Assembly (NCBI GenBank): GCA_037179515.1
Contig: JAXCGZ010022657.1
Location: 182,501 to 246,500, forward strand
Length of the DNA: 64,000 nt
Direction: 5' to 3'
Source: Halocaridina rubra
Lineage: Eukaryota > Arthropoda > Malacostraca > Decapoda > Atyidae
This document shows, piece after piece, positions 1 to 13,284 of this stretch. Made by a program: the position numbers and the translations under genes. The notes under the pieces were generated by a model. The model was given only the letters and a program-made list of their open reading frames with translations, had not been told where the DNA came from and did no database searches. Each line of letters starts with the position of its first letter. Within the stretch, counting starts at the first letter, position 1.

Positions 1-294
<294 letters not shown>

Positions 295-411
295 TTCATA
301 ATTTATAATAGGTCTAGTTTATATGAGCTTTCTGAAATATGGAAGAGTATCCCCTACGGGAAGTATCTTATAACGTTTTTTATTTTATATATTTACTTGT
401 TCCTCCAACAG

Positions 412-1589
412 ATGGCAGGGTAATCTACAATAACAATACCACGTTTAAAAATCTCTGTACTGTATGGAGTTCAATAAAACCTCTGTACAATACTGTAAAA
501 AGTGAAATGTCACAATTTAACAAAAAAAAAAAAACGTTTGATATGGAAAGTGAAAGCAATGAAATGGCGACAGTGAAATCCCTTTTTCACATATGCTGTG
601 AATACGTAGCCCAAAATATATATAAGGTTGACTCCCTAGAAAATTTTCCAGATATTATTGCTGAGAAAATTTATGAAGAATGCTTGAAAAGTGACATTTT
701 TTCTGCAAATGCAAAGAATTCCCAGTCTATTCTTCAATTGTTTGTCAATGCTTATGGGATTCTGTTCATGACCTCTCTCTGCATTTCCAGTCCAAGAATG
801 ATTTCTGAATATAATGAATGTGTGTGTATAATATCTCATCCAGTACGTGAATTGGACCTATCTGGTTGCCAACTTGGAAACAATAATGAAATTCTGAAAT
901 TACTCTACAAAATGCCAAATCTTAAACTATTAAATCTTTCTCGTAACGAAATTTCTGAAGATGGCTTTCGTGTGATGTTAGCAAGACACAAGATGTTCAA
1001 AACTGGTTTCCAGTTCTTAGAAAAACTGGATGTTTCTGAAAACAAGATCAGTTTGAAGATATTTAAGTCACTGCTTGGCTTACCAAACCTGCATGTCATT
1101 AAAATATCCTTGGCATCTAGATTAAAATCCAATACAAATTACGGCCAGGACTGGAGTGATACAGCAAACGACAAAGGGTACTGTATATCCACAGAATCTG
1201 TGATGGAGAATGATATCTGTAATAATGGCTGGGGAGCCAAAATCATTAAAATATGGGAGAACAAATGCACGGAGTGGGAAACAGATAGACTCAAGAAAAT
1301 CGAAAAGAAATCTGCAAGCTTTTACGCTAACTCTCTGCGAAAAGTTAAAATAAGACTAAAACATCCAATACCTATACACGAACTCTATGAGACTAATGTT
1401 TACATTAGGAAAAAGACTGGAAATACCGTAACTTGTTCTAGTAATAAACTGGAACACCATTCTGATACAAGCATCAGTCACTCTTTATATATTCAAAAAA
1501 GCAAGAGACAGAAAACAGATGGTTTTTCTGAAACTGCTCACAAATCAAATGACGATTTGGAACTGTTAAAGATATATATGAGCAAGTGA
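412..1589 (+). CDS. LRRC42: LRRC42-like leucine-rich repeat protein, terminal coding exon (partial gene)
   Basis: An open frame ends with TGA at 1587-1589. I start it at 412 because a pyrimidine-rich tract followed by CAG (to 411) is a good 3' splice site and the first residues after it are plausible. The ATG at 339 lies upstream of that acceptor and is probably intronic. The exon enters in the middle of a codon, so at least one 5' exon lies to the left, outside the window. The roughly 390 residues follow the LRRC42 pattern: an N-terminal block with [14 protein letters not shown] and [16 protein letters not shown], then leucine-rich repeats around 843-1110 ([39 protein letters not shown]), then a [13 protein letters not shown] block and a basic, Ser-rich tail with KSKRQK that could be a nuclear signal. 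The human protein is about 428 residues, so most of the protein is here. Function in this family is poorly known and LRRs suggest protein binding. Recognition is from memory of the family; no search was run. Confidence 0.82.
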
Positions 1590-2472
1590 TATCAGTGTGG
1601 TATCAGAAAAGTATTAGCTGCTTCATGAGATACTCTACCTTCTGGGAAGCAAAAAAAAGCCTTGATTTTTTAGCCTGTTTGAGTAATAGTTTGCAAAAGA
1701 CTATTCCTACAATGTAACAAATCTTTTGTGACTACAGGTAATTGCAAAACTGACATCACATATATAGTATTCTGACTCAGTAATACCACTTAAAGGAAAC
1801 ATTATTGAAGCTCTTCCCGTTGACCAAGCACTTAAAGATGTATTAATCAGTATGGCATTGGTCTCCTCATTGCTTTTATTCTGACTTCACTTTGAGAAAA
1901 GTACCATTATGGGTAAAATTATTTAGTTAATACTGGATCTTGTAACACCCAAGTCAAGCTGGTACATATAGGAAGGAACAGACTATGCATCCCTAATTCT
2001 TTTCCATTGCATTGAAAAATTAATTTTAGCCTGTATAATTACTTATTTACATGGCATCTATTTTTAATAAAAATTTACTTCAGCCTTAGTCAGTCCTTTA
2101 CTTTCCAAAAATATTCATTTATTATTAACTCCACAGTCACAAGCTGTTCTCTTTAGTCATATAATTAAAAGTATTACTTGGGTAACCTCAGAATATGTAC
2201 ATAAGAGTTGTCTAAAGCCATTTTTTAATTCAACGTGGTACCACATCCCAATGAAGCCAGCAGGGCAGCTATAAATGAAATCAATAAAAGGAGGCTGCAG
2301 CTTCATCATACCTTGTTTGTTTGTTCTCACCTCTCCCAAATACAATTAAGACAGACGACCAAGTAAAGTAAAATTGGAATTTTAAAAAGAAAAAATTAAT
2401 GTAGAAAATACATAGTCATATATAAATGCATTCAGTCCTATACTATTGATAATGTATACATCTTGTTCTTAC
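1590..2472. other. Convergent 3' region: LRRC42-like 3' UTR and unresolved tail of the SDR gene
   Basis: No transposon end or recognisable coding sequence is seen. AATAAA at 2066-2071 is a plausible polyadenylation signal for the + strand gene, giving a 3' UTR of about 480 bases. On the - strand, 2345-2160 is open but does not resemble an SDR C-terminus, and no YxxxK motif was found. It is one of the few stretches here free of simple repeats. Confidence 0.5.
2066..2071 (+). promoter_or_regulatory. Candidate polyadenylation signal AATAAA
   Basis: This is the canonical hexamer about 480 bases after the LRRC42-like stop codon, in otherwise ordinary AT-rich sequence. It is the clearest + strand hexamer between that stop and the SDR exons, but it is a common string and its use is not shown. 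Confidence 0.4.
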
Positions 2473-2556
2473 ATATTTGATGGCATTTCCATTTAAAACA
2501 TTGATTACATTGCCTCTTGAAATTATATTAATTACTCCAAAAGTAAGATATTAAAT
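2473..2556 (-). pseudogene. Decayed duplicate of the SDR 'VNVSS' exon
   Basis: Read on the - strand, the last 75 bases before a GTAAGA donor give ..ISRGNVINVLNGNAIKY. This aligns without gaps to ..MQSKGNIVNVSSVNGIRS at the end of the intact exon 55 bases upstream, and both are followed by GTAAG in the same phase. A possible acceptor (CTATAG) lies at 2557-2558, but the 84-base segment is 10 shorter than the intact exon and has a TAA in the matching frame near its start. The catalytic-serine VSS becomes VLN. I read it as an old tandem exon copy that no longer codes. A live alternative exon is unlikely because of the stop. Confidence 0.5.
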
Positions 2557-2610
2557 CTATAGTCTTAAAATTGTATTATACCTACAAAATACTATATTTT
2601 CAATACTTAC

Positions 2611-2704
2611 TGATCTGATGCCGTTTACACTAGAAACATTCACTATATTGCCTTTTGACTGCATTAGATATGGAGTTGCCAACATAGTGAGGTGGTATAT
2701 TGCC
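2611..2704 (-). CDS. Short-chain dehydrogenase/reductase gene, internal exon (IVNVSS)
   Basis: This is a 94-base exon bounded by TTTTGCAG before 2704 and GTAAGTATT after 2611. It supplies the third base of an Arg codon split with the previous exon and ends in phase 0. It encodes AIYHLTMLATPYLMQSKGNI followed by VNVSSVNGIRS. In SDR enzymes the hydrophobic strand ending in NVSS carries the catalytic serine, just before the exon with YxxxK. It resembles the metazoan FabG-like / 3-oxoacyl reductase-like SDR group. The next exon should lie at lower coordinates but was not recognised. The gene may be truncated, or its last exons may lie beyond the window left of the LRRC42-like exon. Confidence 0.8.
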
Positions 2705-3270
2705 CTGCAAAATTTAACAGTGTAATAAAGAACAGAATTTAAAATAACAATATTTCGCCTGTGATACATAGGAGGGATAGGTAGTAGAAAAAGAGTTGGA
2801 ATTTATATTATCAAGAGAATATCTTAAGAATATGCTGTATACTAAAGGATACACACCACAAATAGAGGCTTCAAAAGTAAATTAATGCTTTCAGTAACCT
2901 TCTGACAGTTTTCTTTTTTTTCTAAGCTTTATGTAATCAATAGATTTCAAAATCTTAATGAGTATTTACATAAAAAAAATTATAAAATACTGTATGCCCA
3001 TATCATTCTATAACTTTATAGACAGACATCCAATAAATTTCATTATTCTAGTTGTTCAGTTGCAATTTGTGAATAATTTTTTTAACAAACTTACAATTTT
3101 GTACATATTCTGCATGGAGATATCAATGGAATCTCTGCTACACAAACTGTCATATTTGCTTTATCAGATGATTATTAGGTACAAAATGAAATATCAGTTT
3201 TGAGTTGCATTTCATACTCTAGATCAAGTGTTGCGGTAACGCATTTATAAAGGATATTGCAACAACTTAC

Positions 3271-3433
3271 CGAACATTTGTGTTCATAACACAGTCATAC
3301 TGTTTGAGAGATGTATTCTGAATGGTGCCCATTTCCAGAATGCCAGCGTTATTGACAAGAATATCAAGTCTTCCATATTTTTTCACTGTCTCATCAATTA
3401 CATGTATTGTTTCATTTTCAACATTTAAATCAG
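3271..3433 (-). CDS. Short-chain dehydrogenase/reductase gene, internal exon (VNNAG)
   Basis: This is a 163-base exon with acceptor ATTTCAG (ending 3434) and donor GTAAGT (from 3270). It is entered with one base carried over and exits after two bases of a codon, matching both neighbouring exons. The product reads ADLNVENETIHVIDETVKKY then GRLDILVNNAGILEMGTI and SLKQYDCVMNTNV. The Asp-Leu pair near the start contacts the adenine ring in classical SDRs, NNAG stabilises the central beta sheet, and the Asn in MNTNV is the usual active-site Asn. No frame damage is seen. The acceptor is only about 18 bases from a long (TA)n array, so the pyrimidine tract is AT-rich. A broken copy lies at 13004-13163. 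Confidence 0.88.
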
Positions 3434-3450
3434 CTGAAATAAGACATTTA

Positions 3451-3532
<82 letters not shown>
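3451..3532. repeat. (TA)n array between SDR acceptor and composite transposon
   Basis: Pure TA repeat. It separates the SDR exon flank from the CACCTAGTTC end at 3537. Confidence 0.98.
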
Positions 3533-3536
<4 letters not shown>

Positions 3537-5075
3537 CACCTAGTTCTCAGAATAACGCCTAGATACGTTCTCAGAAGTGTCGGGTAAATGGAAAATCGCG
3601 TGAAAAAACGAGTTATTTTCCATAGGAAACAATGATAAAGGGCATAGATACGTTCCAAACCTTACATAGACACACCATGCCAAAGATATAAGATAAGTAA
3701 AAAACATATTTTATTACTACATAGCAAAGCAGAAAGCCCTGTATCTATTTTTAAGAGCATACAAAAGATATTCATAATCTCTTTACAGCTAGAAATTAAC
3801 ATACATTACTATACTTTACTCTATTGTGCAGTGGGCAACAGTTATACAGTACACTGCGACATGCATGGTGGCAGTGAGCAAGTAACTTATGTGGTAGAAG
3901 AGGAGGAGGATGCAGGAGAACGAACCTCTATCTGCAAATGTATACAAAGATAAAATAAGAATTATAAATAACCAAAGCAAGACTAAAAAACGAAAAAAAA
4001 TAATTAATTATGCAATGCCTAAATCTACCATATGACAGATTAAAAAAACTTAATCTACATTCTCTAGAGAGGCACAGAGCTAGGGAGGATATGATTGAGG
4101 TATATATATGGTTTAAAGGGATTAACAAGGGTGATATTAATAAAGTTTTAAAAATTCATGATCAAACCAGAACTCGTAATGGGTAATGGATTTAATCTTG
4201 ATAAATTTAGGTTCAGAAGGGAAATTAGTGAAAATTGGCTTGGTAATGGCGTAGAGTATTCCTAGTAGGATAATAAATGCCAATACCTTAGACACCTTCA
4301 AATGTAGATTAGATAGACATATGACAGAGGTAGGGTGGGTGTATATATAATGTATAATGATGATCTTTTCTTATCGTAATCCTCTTTGTACAGTGGAAGA
4401 AGCCTCCGCGGGCGCTTATTTACTATATTATTATTATTAATTTTTTTTTTTTTAAATTAAATATAGTAAATAAGCGCCCGCGGAGGCTTCATCCACCAGT
4501 ACAAAGAGGATTACGATAAGAAAAGATCATCATCATTATACATTATATATACACCCACCCTATTGGGTAGAATAGAATGTTGGAGAGAGAGAGAGAGAGA
4601 CATCTTTAATTAACTCTTGTTCATTCAACCAAAACTACATTATTTATTGTAAAAATAATGGTTTAATTACAAATTTGTAATAATAATGATATTAATAATA
4701 ATAATAATCTCCACAATCATCATCAAAGGAAAATTACTGTTAAAAATAATAATAACAAGATCTAAGGAGAATTTTTGGAATAGACATCATGAGAGTAATG
4801 CCGAGGTATATTAAAACCCAGCAGAGAGCTGGATATTCATTACACATCTTTTATAATCCCTTCACATCTGACTGGTCATTACACTCTCCATCTGTTTCTC
4901 TTTACAGCCTGATAAAGGCTGTTTTATTTTATCATTTTTTGGTCCATCCTGGTGTAACAATAATTTAAAAAAAAAAAAAATTGGGGGGGCGTTATTCGAG
5001 TTTTTTACTATTATTTTTGGGGGGCGTTATTGCAATTTTGTGGATGAAAAAATCGCGTATAAAAGGAACATGGTG
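3537..5075. mobile_element. Composite foldback-bearing transposon, CACCTxGTTC family, copy 1
   Basis: Left end CACCTAGTTCTCAG and right end (reverse) CACCATGTTCCTTTTATACG are each preceded by TA and bordered by (TA)n. In order it holds: a single-copy-like left third (to about 3960) ending in a purine-rich GAGGAGGAGG block; about 330 bases of LINE ORF2 3' end ([46 protein letters not shown]) with later frame damage; a foldback (4332-4430 versus 4461-4561); a short (GA)n; an (AAT)n stretch; and a unit ending in 'ctggtgtaacaataa'. No transposase is present, so it is non-autonomous. TA target use suggests a Tc1/pogo-type partner, which is inference. Confidence 0.7.
4332..4561. repeat. Foldback: ~100-base inverted arms with ~30-base loop
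   Basis: AGGGTGGGTGTATATATAAT..AAGCCTCCGCGGGCGCTTAT is repeated in reverse complement on the other side of an A/T loop, with few mismatches (CAGTGG/CTGGTGG, ATGATG/ATGATGATG). The left arm begins exactly where LINE ORF2 ends (..TEVGWVYI), so the arm is LINE 3' UTR and the second arm an inverted copy of it. Confidence 0.9.
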
Positions 5076-5079
5076 TATG

Positions 5080-5085
<6 letters not shown>

Positions 5086-5140
<55 letters not shown>
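5086..5140. repeat. (TA)n array
   Basis: TA repeat lying between the right end of the composite element and the CAGGGGGTCCCC end of the next transposon. Confidence 0.97.
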
Positions 5141-5144
<4 letters not shown>

Positions 5145-5864
5145 GGGGTCCCCGTAGAACTTCGATTTGTAGAATGTCGATTCAATTTTACGTTGGAGGC
5201 AAATAAATTATTAATAAATTACCAATAAATTAATTTTTCGGCTTACCTAGGTAGCGCAGTAAATTCAAACTGCGCCTAAACAGTTAGTGAGTACGGCAGA
5301 AAAATACACAGGTAGCAGCACAGCTGCATTCATATTTATTAAGTTAATGGCTTTATTTTCTATTTGGTTATATTGAAGCATTATATTAAAAAAAACACAT
5401 ATAGCTGTATATACAATTTTATTCGAAATATACACAATTACACAGCTAAGAGAACAACTACATTCATATTTATCAAGTTAAAATGGCTTTATTTATTTAT
5501 TTGTTTATATATTTGGTTATATTGAAGGATTATATTGAATTTTAAAAAAATGCATAGCTGTAAAAACAATTTTATTTTAAATACACATGAATACACAGCT
5601 AGCAGCACAGCTGTGTTCGTATTTGTCAAGTTAATGGCTTTATTTATTTATATATTTGGTTATACTGAAGGATTATATTGAATAAAAAAAAAAAGCCATT
5701 AATACAATTTTATTTGAAATACTTTGTTGAGTGTCGTGTAAGAATCCAGTGTCACGCGGCATTTGAAGAAGAAGAGGAAGCACAGCTCCGTTTACTCTCA
5801 CCTGCTATATATTGTCTCATTTTCATCTGCTCTCTCGTTCATTTCGCTCATTACTTATATTACT

Positions 5865-6125
5865 ATGTCTCCCAAGCGTAGTGGTGATACTTATGTTGGC
5901 AGTGGTATGAAGAAAAGAAAAGCCATCATCATGGAAATTAAAGTTGAAATAGTTAAATACTCGGAAAAGGGAGTAAAAGTGAGGAGTTTGTGGCCAGTAG
6001 GGGTTGGTTTAATTATTTTAAGAGCCGTGCTAATATGCATAACCTACGGGTGCAAGGTGAAGATGCTAACTAGTGGTGATGAGAATGCAGCAAAAGAGTT
6101 TCCTATTGTTAGCAGAAATAATTAG
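5865..6125 (+). pseudogene. Tigger transposase remnant, N-terminus joined to mid-region
   Basis: The frame starts MSPKRSGDTY, RKAIIMEIKVEIVKYSEKG, matching the N-terminus of the 36165 transposase (MPPKRVSDSS, KAITMEIKTEVVNRAEKG). It then jumps to the segment equivalent to GEEFVASRGWFNRFKVRVNM, partly out of frame. About 280 bases of the longer copy are missing at the join. After the stop the DNA resumes matching sequence near 37960 of the longer copy. The DDE catalytic core is absent. Confidence 0.7.
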
Positions 6126-6676
6126 GGATGGGGGGTTAACACCCCCTTGTAATGCCCGTTCCAGTGTGCAAGCCAACGACCTGAGTAACAAACAAACAAG
6201 CAAACATTTTCATTTTTTACAATGGCTATTCTTTTACAAAATTAAGAGTACACATACAAATAGACATGTAATTGAACAAATAAATAAGATGGTAATACTG
6301 TACATACCCTTACAATGAACAGAAATATAGCTAACAAGTGAACAGAAAATAATAATAATAATAGTAATGATAATAACAACAGAAGTAGTACTATAATTAG
6401 TGATGATACAACAGTGATAATAATGATACTAAAGTAGAGCATTAGCAATAATTTTTGCATTAAGGTACCTGAAATGGAGATATGAGAGTAATGGTAAGAC
6501 ATATTGTACTGTACAGTTTTGTATTACAGTAGTACTTTTATAAGTTTATATTTGGTATACTGTGCATGCAGTGTAGTTTTACTATATCTTACAATGAGAA
6601 CTTAGATTATTTCTATCGATTAAGTACTTTATATTCTTTTGCCTCTCCAGAATCATCTGTCCCAGTCTCCTTAGAC

Positions 6677-6994
6677 CAGGGGTTTTCATTCTGGGGTACA
6701 CGTACCCCAAATGGTCTGTCAGGGGGTACTCCCTTAACCACGAAGTTTATACTGCACTGCCAAAGTCAAAGATTTGAGAATTTTTTCTTTAATTTTCAAT
6801 GGAATTATTTGTGCTTACTAAATTACTGGATATGGCAGGACTGTTATGTAGTTAATTCTCTTAAGTATTTTCCAATACACACAAGGGAATGTTTACTGTG
6901 TTTTTTTCCACTTATCACAGAGGGGAGGGGGTACATGGCTGACATAAAGAATACCTGAAAGGGTACATGGGGAGAAAAAGGCTGATAACCCCTG
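6677..6994. mobile_element. hAT-like non-autonomous element with 8-bp target duplication
   Basis: The left end CAGGGGTTTTCATTCTGGGG and the right end, read in reverse, CAGGGGTTATCAGCC form short terminal inverted repeats of the CAGNGGTT type seen in hAT elements. The flanks are ccttagac (6669-6676) and ccttaggc (6995-7002), matching at 7 of 8. It is 318 bases with no coding content, inserted in the Tigger-like element 5142-7098. Confidence 0.72.
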
Positions 6995-7120
6995 CCTTAG
7001 GCTTATGTTTGAATTATAGATGTGTTATGACTTAAGTCGAAATCCACTTTAAGTCAGCTGTCAGCACTGGAACCCTGATGTAAACAGGGGACCCCCTGTA
7101 TATATATATATATATATATA

Positions 7121-7472
<352 letters not shown>

Positions 7473-9068
7473 CAGTGTTACCCCGGTTATTCGCGCTTGT
7501 TGGTTCGCGTTCTCACTCTATCGCGGTTTTTTTTTGGATAAATTATTATTTTATTTTATGGGTATATGCAAAAATATTAAAATATTGAAAAAATATTTTT
7601 TTAGTGTTTTCATATTTTTATTGAAATTTACGTTGCGTGCTGTTATTTATAATGTAAAGGGTGTTTTTTTAACAGTGCAGGGAGTGTTTATACAGTTCGT
7701 AAACGAAAAAATAATTGGAAATGAGTGTGTCACGTCATCATCACCTCATTCATCGTAATTTTATCTATCACTTTCATAAAAATTTACGTTGCTTGCTGTT
7801 ATTTATAATGAAAAGGGTGTTTTTTTAACAGTGCAGGGAGGGTTTATACATTTCGTAAACGAAAAAATAATTGTAAATGAGTATGTGTCTCACGTCATCA
7901 TCACCTCATTCATCGTAATTTTATCTATCACTTTCATAAAAATTTACGTTGCTTGCTGTTATTTATAATGTAAAGGGTGTTTTTTTAACAGTGCAGCGAG
8001 GGTTTATACAGTACGTAAACGAAAAAAATAATTGTAAATGAGTATGTATGTCACGTCATTATCACCTCATTCACCGTAATTTTATCTATCACTCTCATAA
8101 AAATTTACGTGGCTTGCTGTTATTTATAAAGTAAAGGGTGTTTTTTTAACAGTGCAGGGAGGGTTTATACATTTCGTAAACGAAAAAATAATTGTAAATG
8201 AGTATGTGTCTCACGTCATCATCACCTCATTCATCGTAATTTTATCTATCACTTTCATAAAAATTTACGTTGCTTGCTGTTATTTATAATGTAAAGGGTG
8301 TTTTTTTAACAGTGCAGCGAGGGTTTATACAGTACGTAAACGAAAAAAATAATTGTAAATGAGTATGTATGTCACGTCATTATCACCTCATTCACCGTAA
8401 TTTTATCTATCACTCTCATAAAAATTTACGTGGCTTGCTGTTATTTATAAAGTAAAGGGTGTTTTTTTAACAGTGCAGGGAGGGTTTATACAGTACGTAA
8501 ACGAAAAAAATAATTGTAAATGAGTATGTATGTCACGTCATCATCACCTCATTCACCGTAATTTTATCTATCACTTTCATAAAAATTTACGTTGCTTGCT
8601 GTTATTTATAATGTAAAGGGTGTTTTTTTAACAGTGCAGGGAGGGTTTATACAGTACGTAAACGAAAAAATAATTGTAAATGAGTATGTGTATCATGTCA
8701 TTATCACCTCATTTACCGTAATTTTATCTATCACTCATAAAAATTTACGTTGCTTGCTGTTATCTATAATGTTAAGGGTGTTTTTTTTAACAGTGCAGGG
8801 AGGGTTTATACAGTACGTAAACGAAAAAATGATTGAAAATGAGTATGTATGTCACGTCATTATCACCTCATTCACCGTAATTTTATCTATCACTTTCATA
8901 AAAATTTACGTTGCTTGCTGTTATTTATAATGCAGGGAGGGTTTATACAGTGTAAACGTAAAAATATATTAAAATATCCATGTACATATAGGCGGATCCT
9001 ACTTCACGGATTTCCTGGTTCGCGCCGGGTCCCGGAACCGAACTACCGCGATAAGTGAGGCAACACTG
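7473..9068. mobile_element. Pogo/Tigger-type MITE carrying a 160-bp satellite
   Basis: The ends CAGTGTTACCCCGGTTATTC (left) and, in reverse, CAGTGTTGCCTCACTTATCG are flanked by TA. The subterminal GGTTCGCGTTCTCACT..TCGCGG and GGTTCCGGGACCCGGCGCG blocks are shared with about twelve other elements in the window. The two ends are alike only over the outer ~30 bases. No transposase is present. Confidence 0.82.
7630..8940. repeat. Tandem array, ~160-161 bp unit, about 8 copies
   Basis: The landmark GCTTGCTGTTATTTATA recurs at 7791, 7951, 8112, 8272, 8433, 8594, 8752 and 8913. Each unit contains AACAGTGCAGGGAGGGTTTA, GTAAACGAAAAAATAATTG and a TCACGTCATCATCACCTC block. Alternating units share variants (GTGGCTTGC/aaag and GTTGCTTGC/aatg), suggesting two-unit blocks were duplicated together. 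Confidence 0.93.
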
Positions 9069-9074
9069 TATGTG

Positions 9075-9079
9075 TATAT

Positions 9080-9175
<96 letters not shown>
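9075..9175. repeat. (TA)n array
   Basis: TA repeat with one AT/TA phase slip near 9090, between two transposon ends. Confidence 0.97.

Positions 9176-12795
<3,620 letters not shown>

Positions 12796-12860
<65 letters not shown>
12796..12860. repeat. (TA)n array
   Basis: TA repeat at the right end of the preceding element. Confidence 0.97.
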
Positions 12861-12905
12861 TCCCCAACTTTACAAACAAGTTAGGTTCCAGAATTCTGTT
12901 TGGGT

Positions 12906-13179
12906 AAAAATGTACAAATTGAGATATCAGTTTTGAGTTGCATTTAATACTCTAGAACAAGTGTTGTGGTAATGCATTTAAAAAGGATACTGCAACAACA
13001 TGCTGAACAGTTGTGTTCATAACACAGTCACTGTTCGAGATATGTATTTTGAATGGTGCCCATTTCCAGTATGCCAGCGTTATTGACAAGAATATCAAGT
13101 CTTCCATTTTTTTCATTGTCTCATTAATTATATGTATTGTGTCATTTTCAACATTTAAATCAGTTGAAATAAGACATTT

Positions 13180-13181
<2 letters not shown>
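12906..13181 (-). pseudogene. Duplicated SDR exon and flanks, inactivated (exon copy 13004-13163)
   Basis: The segment matches about 3176-3451, including intron on both sides, at roughly 85-90% by eye. The exon copy is 160 bases against 163. It has a 2-base deletion (GTCATACTGTTTGAG to GTCACTGTTCGAG) and a 1-base deletion in the T run after TCTTCCAT, so the frame is broken. The acceptor CAG is now CAA (ATTTCAACTG), and the donor GTAAGT is now CATGTT. Like the original it abuts a (TA)n array on its upstream side. It lies inside the long SDR intron and would be skipped. Confidence 0.85.
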
Positions 13182-13264
<83 letters not shown>

Positions 13265-13284
13265 TGTATGTATATATATATATA
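13182..13284. repeat. (TA)n array with CTGTATG interruption
   Basis: TA repeat to about 13262, then CTGTATG and a further short TA run before a MITE end. Confidence 0.96.

Larger units (their letters stand above)
5142..7098 (+). mobile_element. Tigger-like transposon, internally deleted (CAGGGGGTCCCC ends)
   Basis: The ends CAGGGGGTCCCC (5142-5153) and GGGGACCCCCTG (7087-7098) are exact inverted repeats flanked by TA. Left and right subterminal sequence also matches the element at 35577-38266. Inside are repeated ~200-base direct blocks (5220-5700: 'cacagctagcagcacagctg..catttatcaagttaatggcttt'), a short transposase remnant, and a hAT-like insertion. The 1957-base length against the roughly 2.7 kb relative shows large internal loss. 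Confidence 0.82.

Noticed and set aside
339..411. Start codon at 339 for the LRRC42-like protein
   Set aside because: The 24 residues before 411 are encoded by a T-rich tract that ends in a good 3' splice site, and they do not resemble LRRC42.
2157..2345. C-terminal exon of the SDR gene (MYLGEVRTNKQ.. frame)
   Set aside because: It lacks YxxxK and the PG and GG motifs; the possible acceptor TTTATAG leads in the required phase to a stop after 12 codons.
7630..8940. Regular 160-base direct repeats as a possible CRISPR array
   Set aside because: Whole units repeat without unique spacers, the period is too long, the host is eukaryotic, and the array lies inside a transposon.
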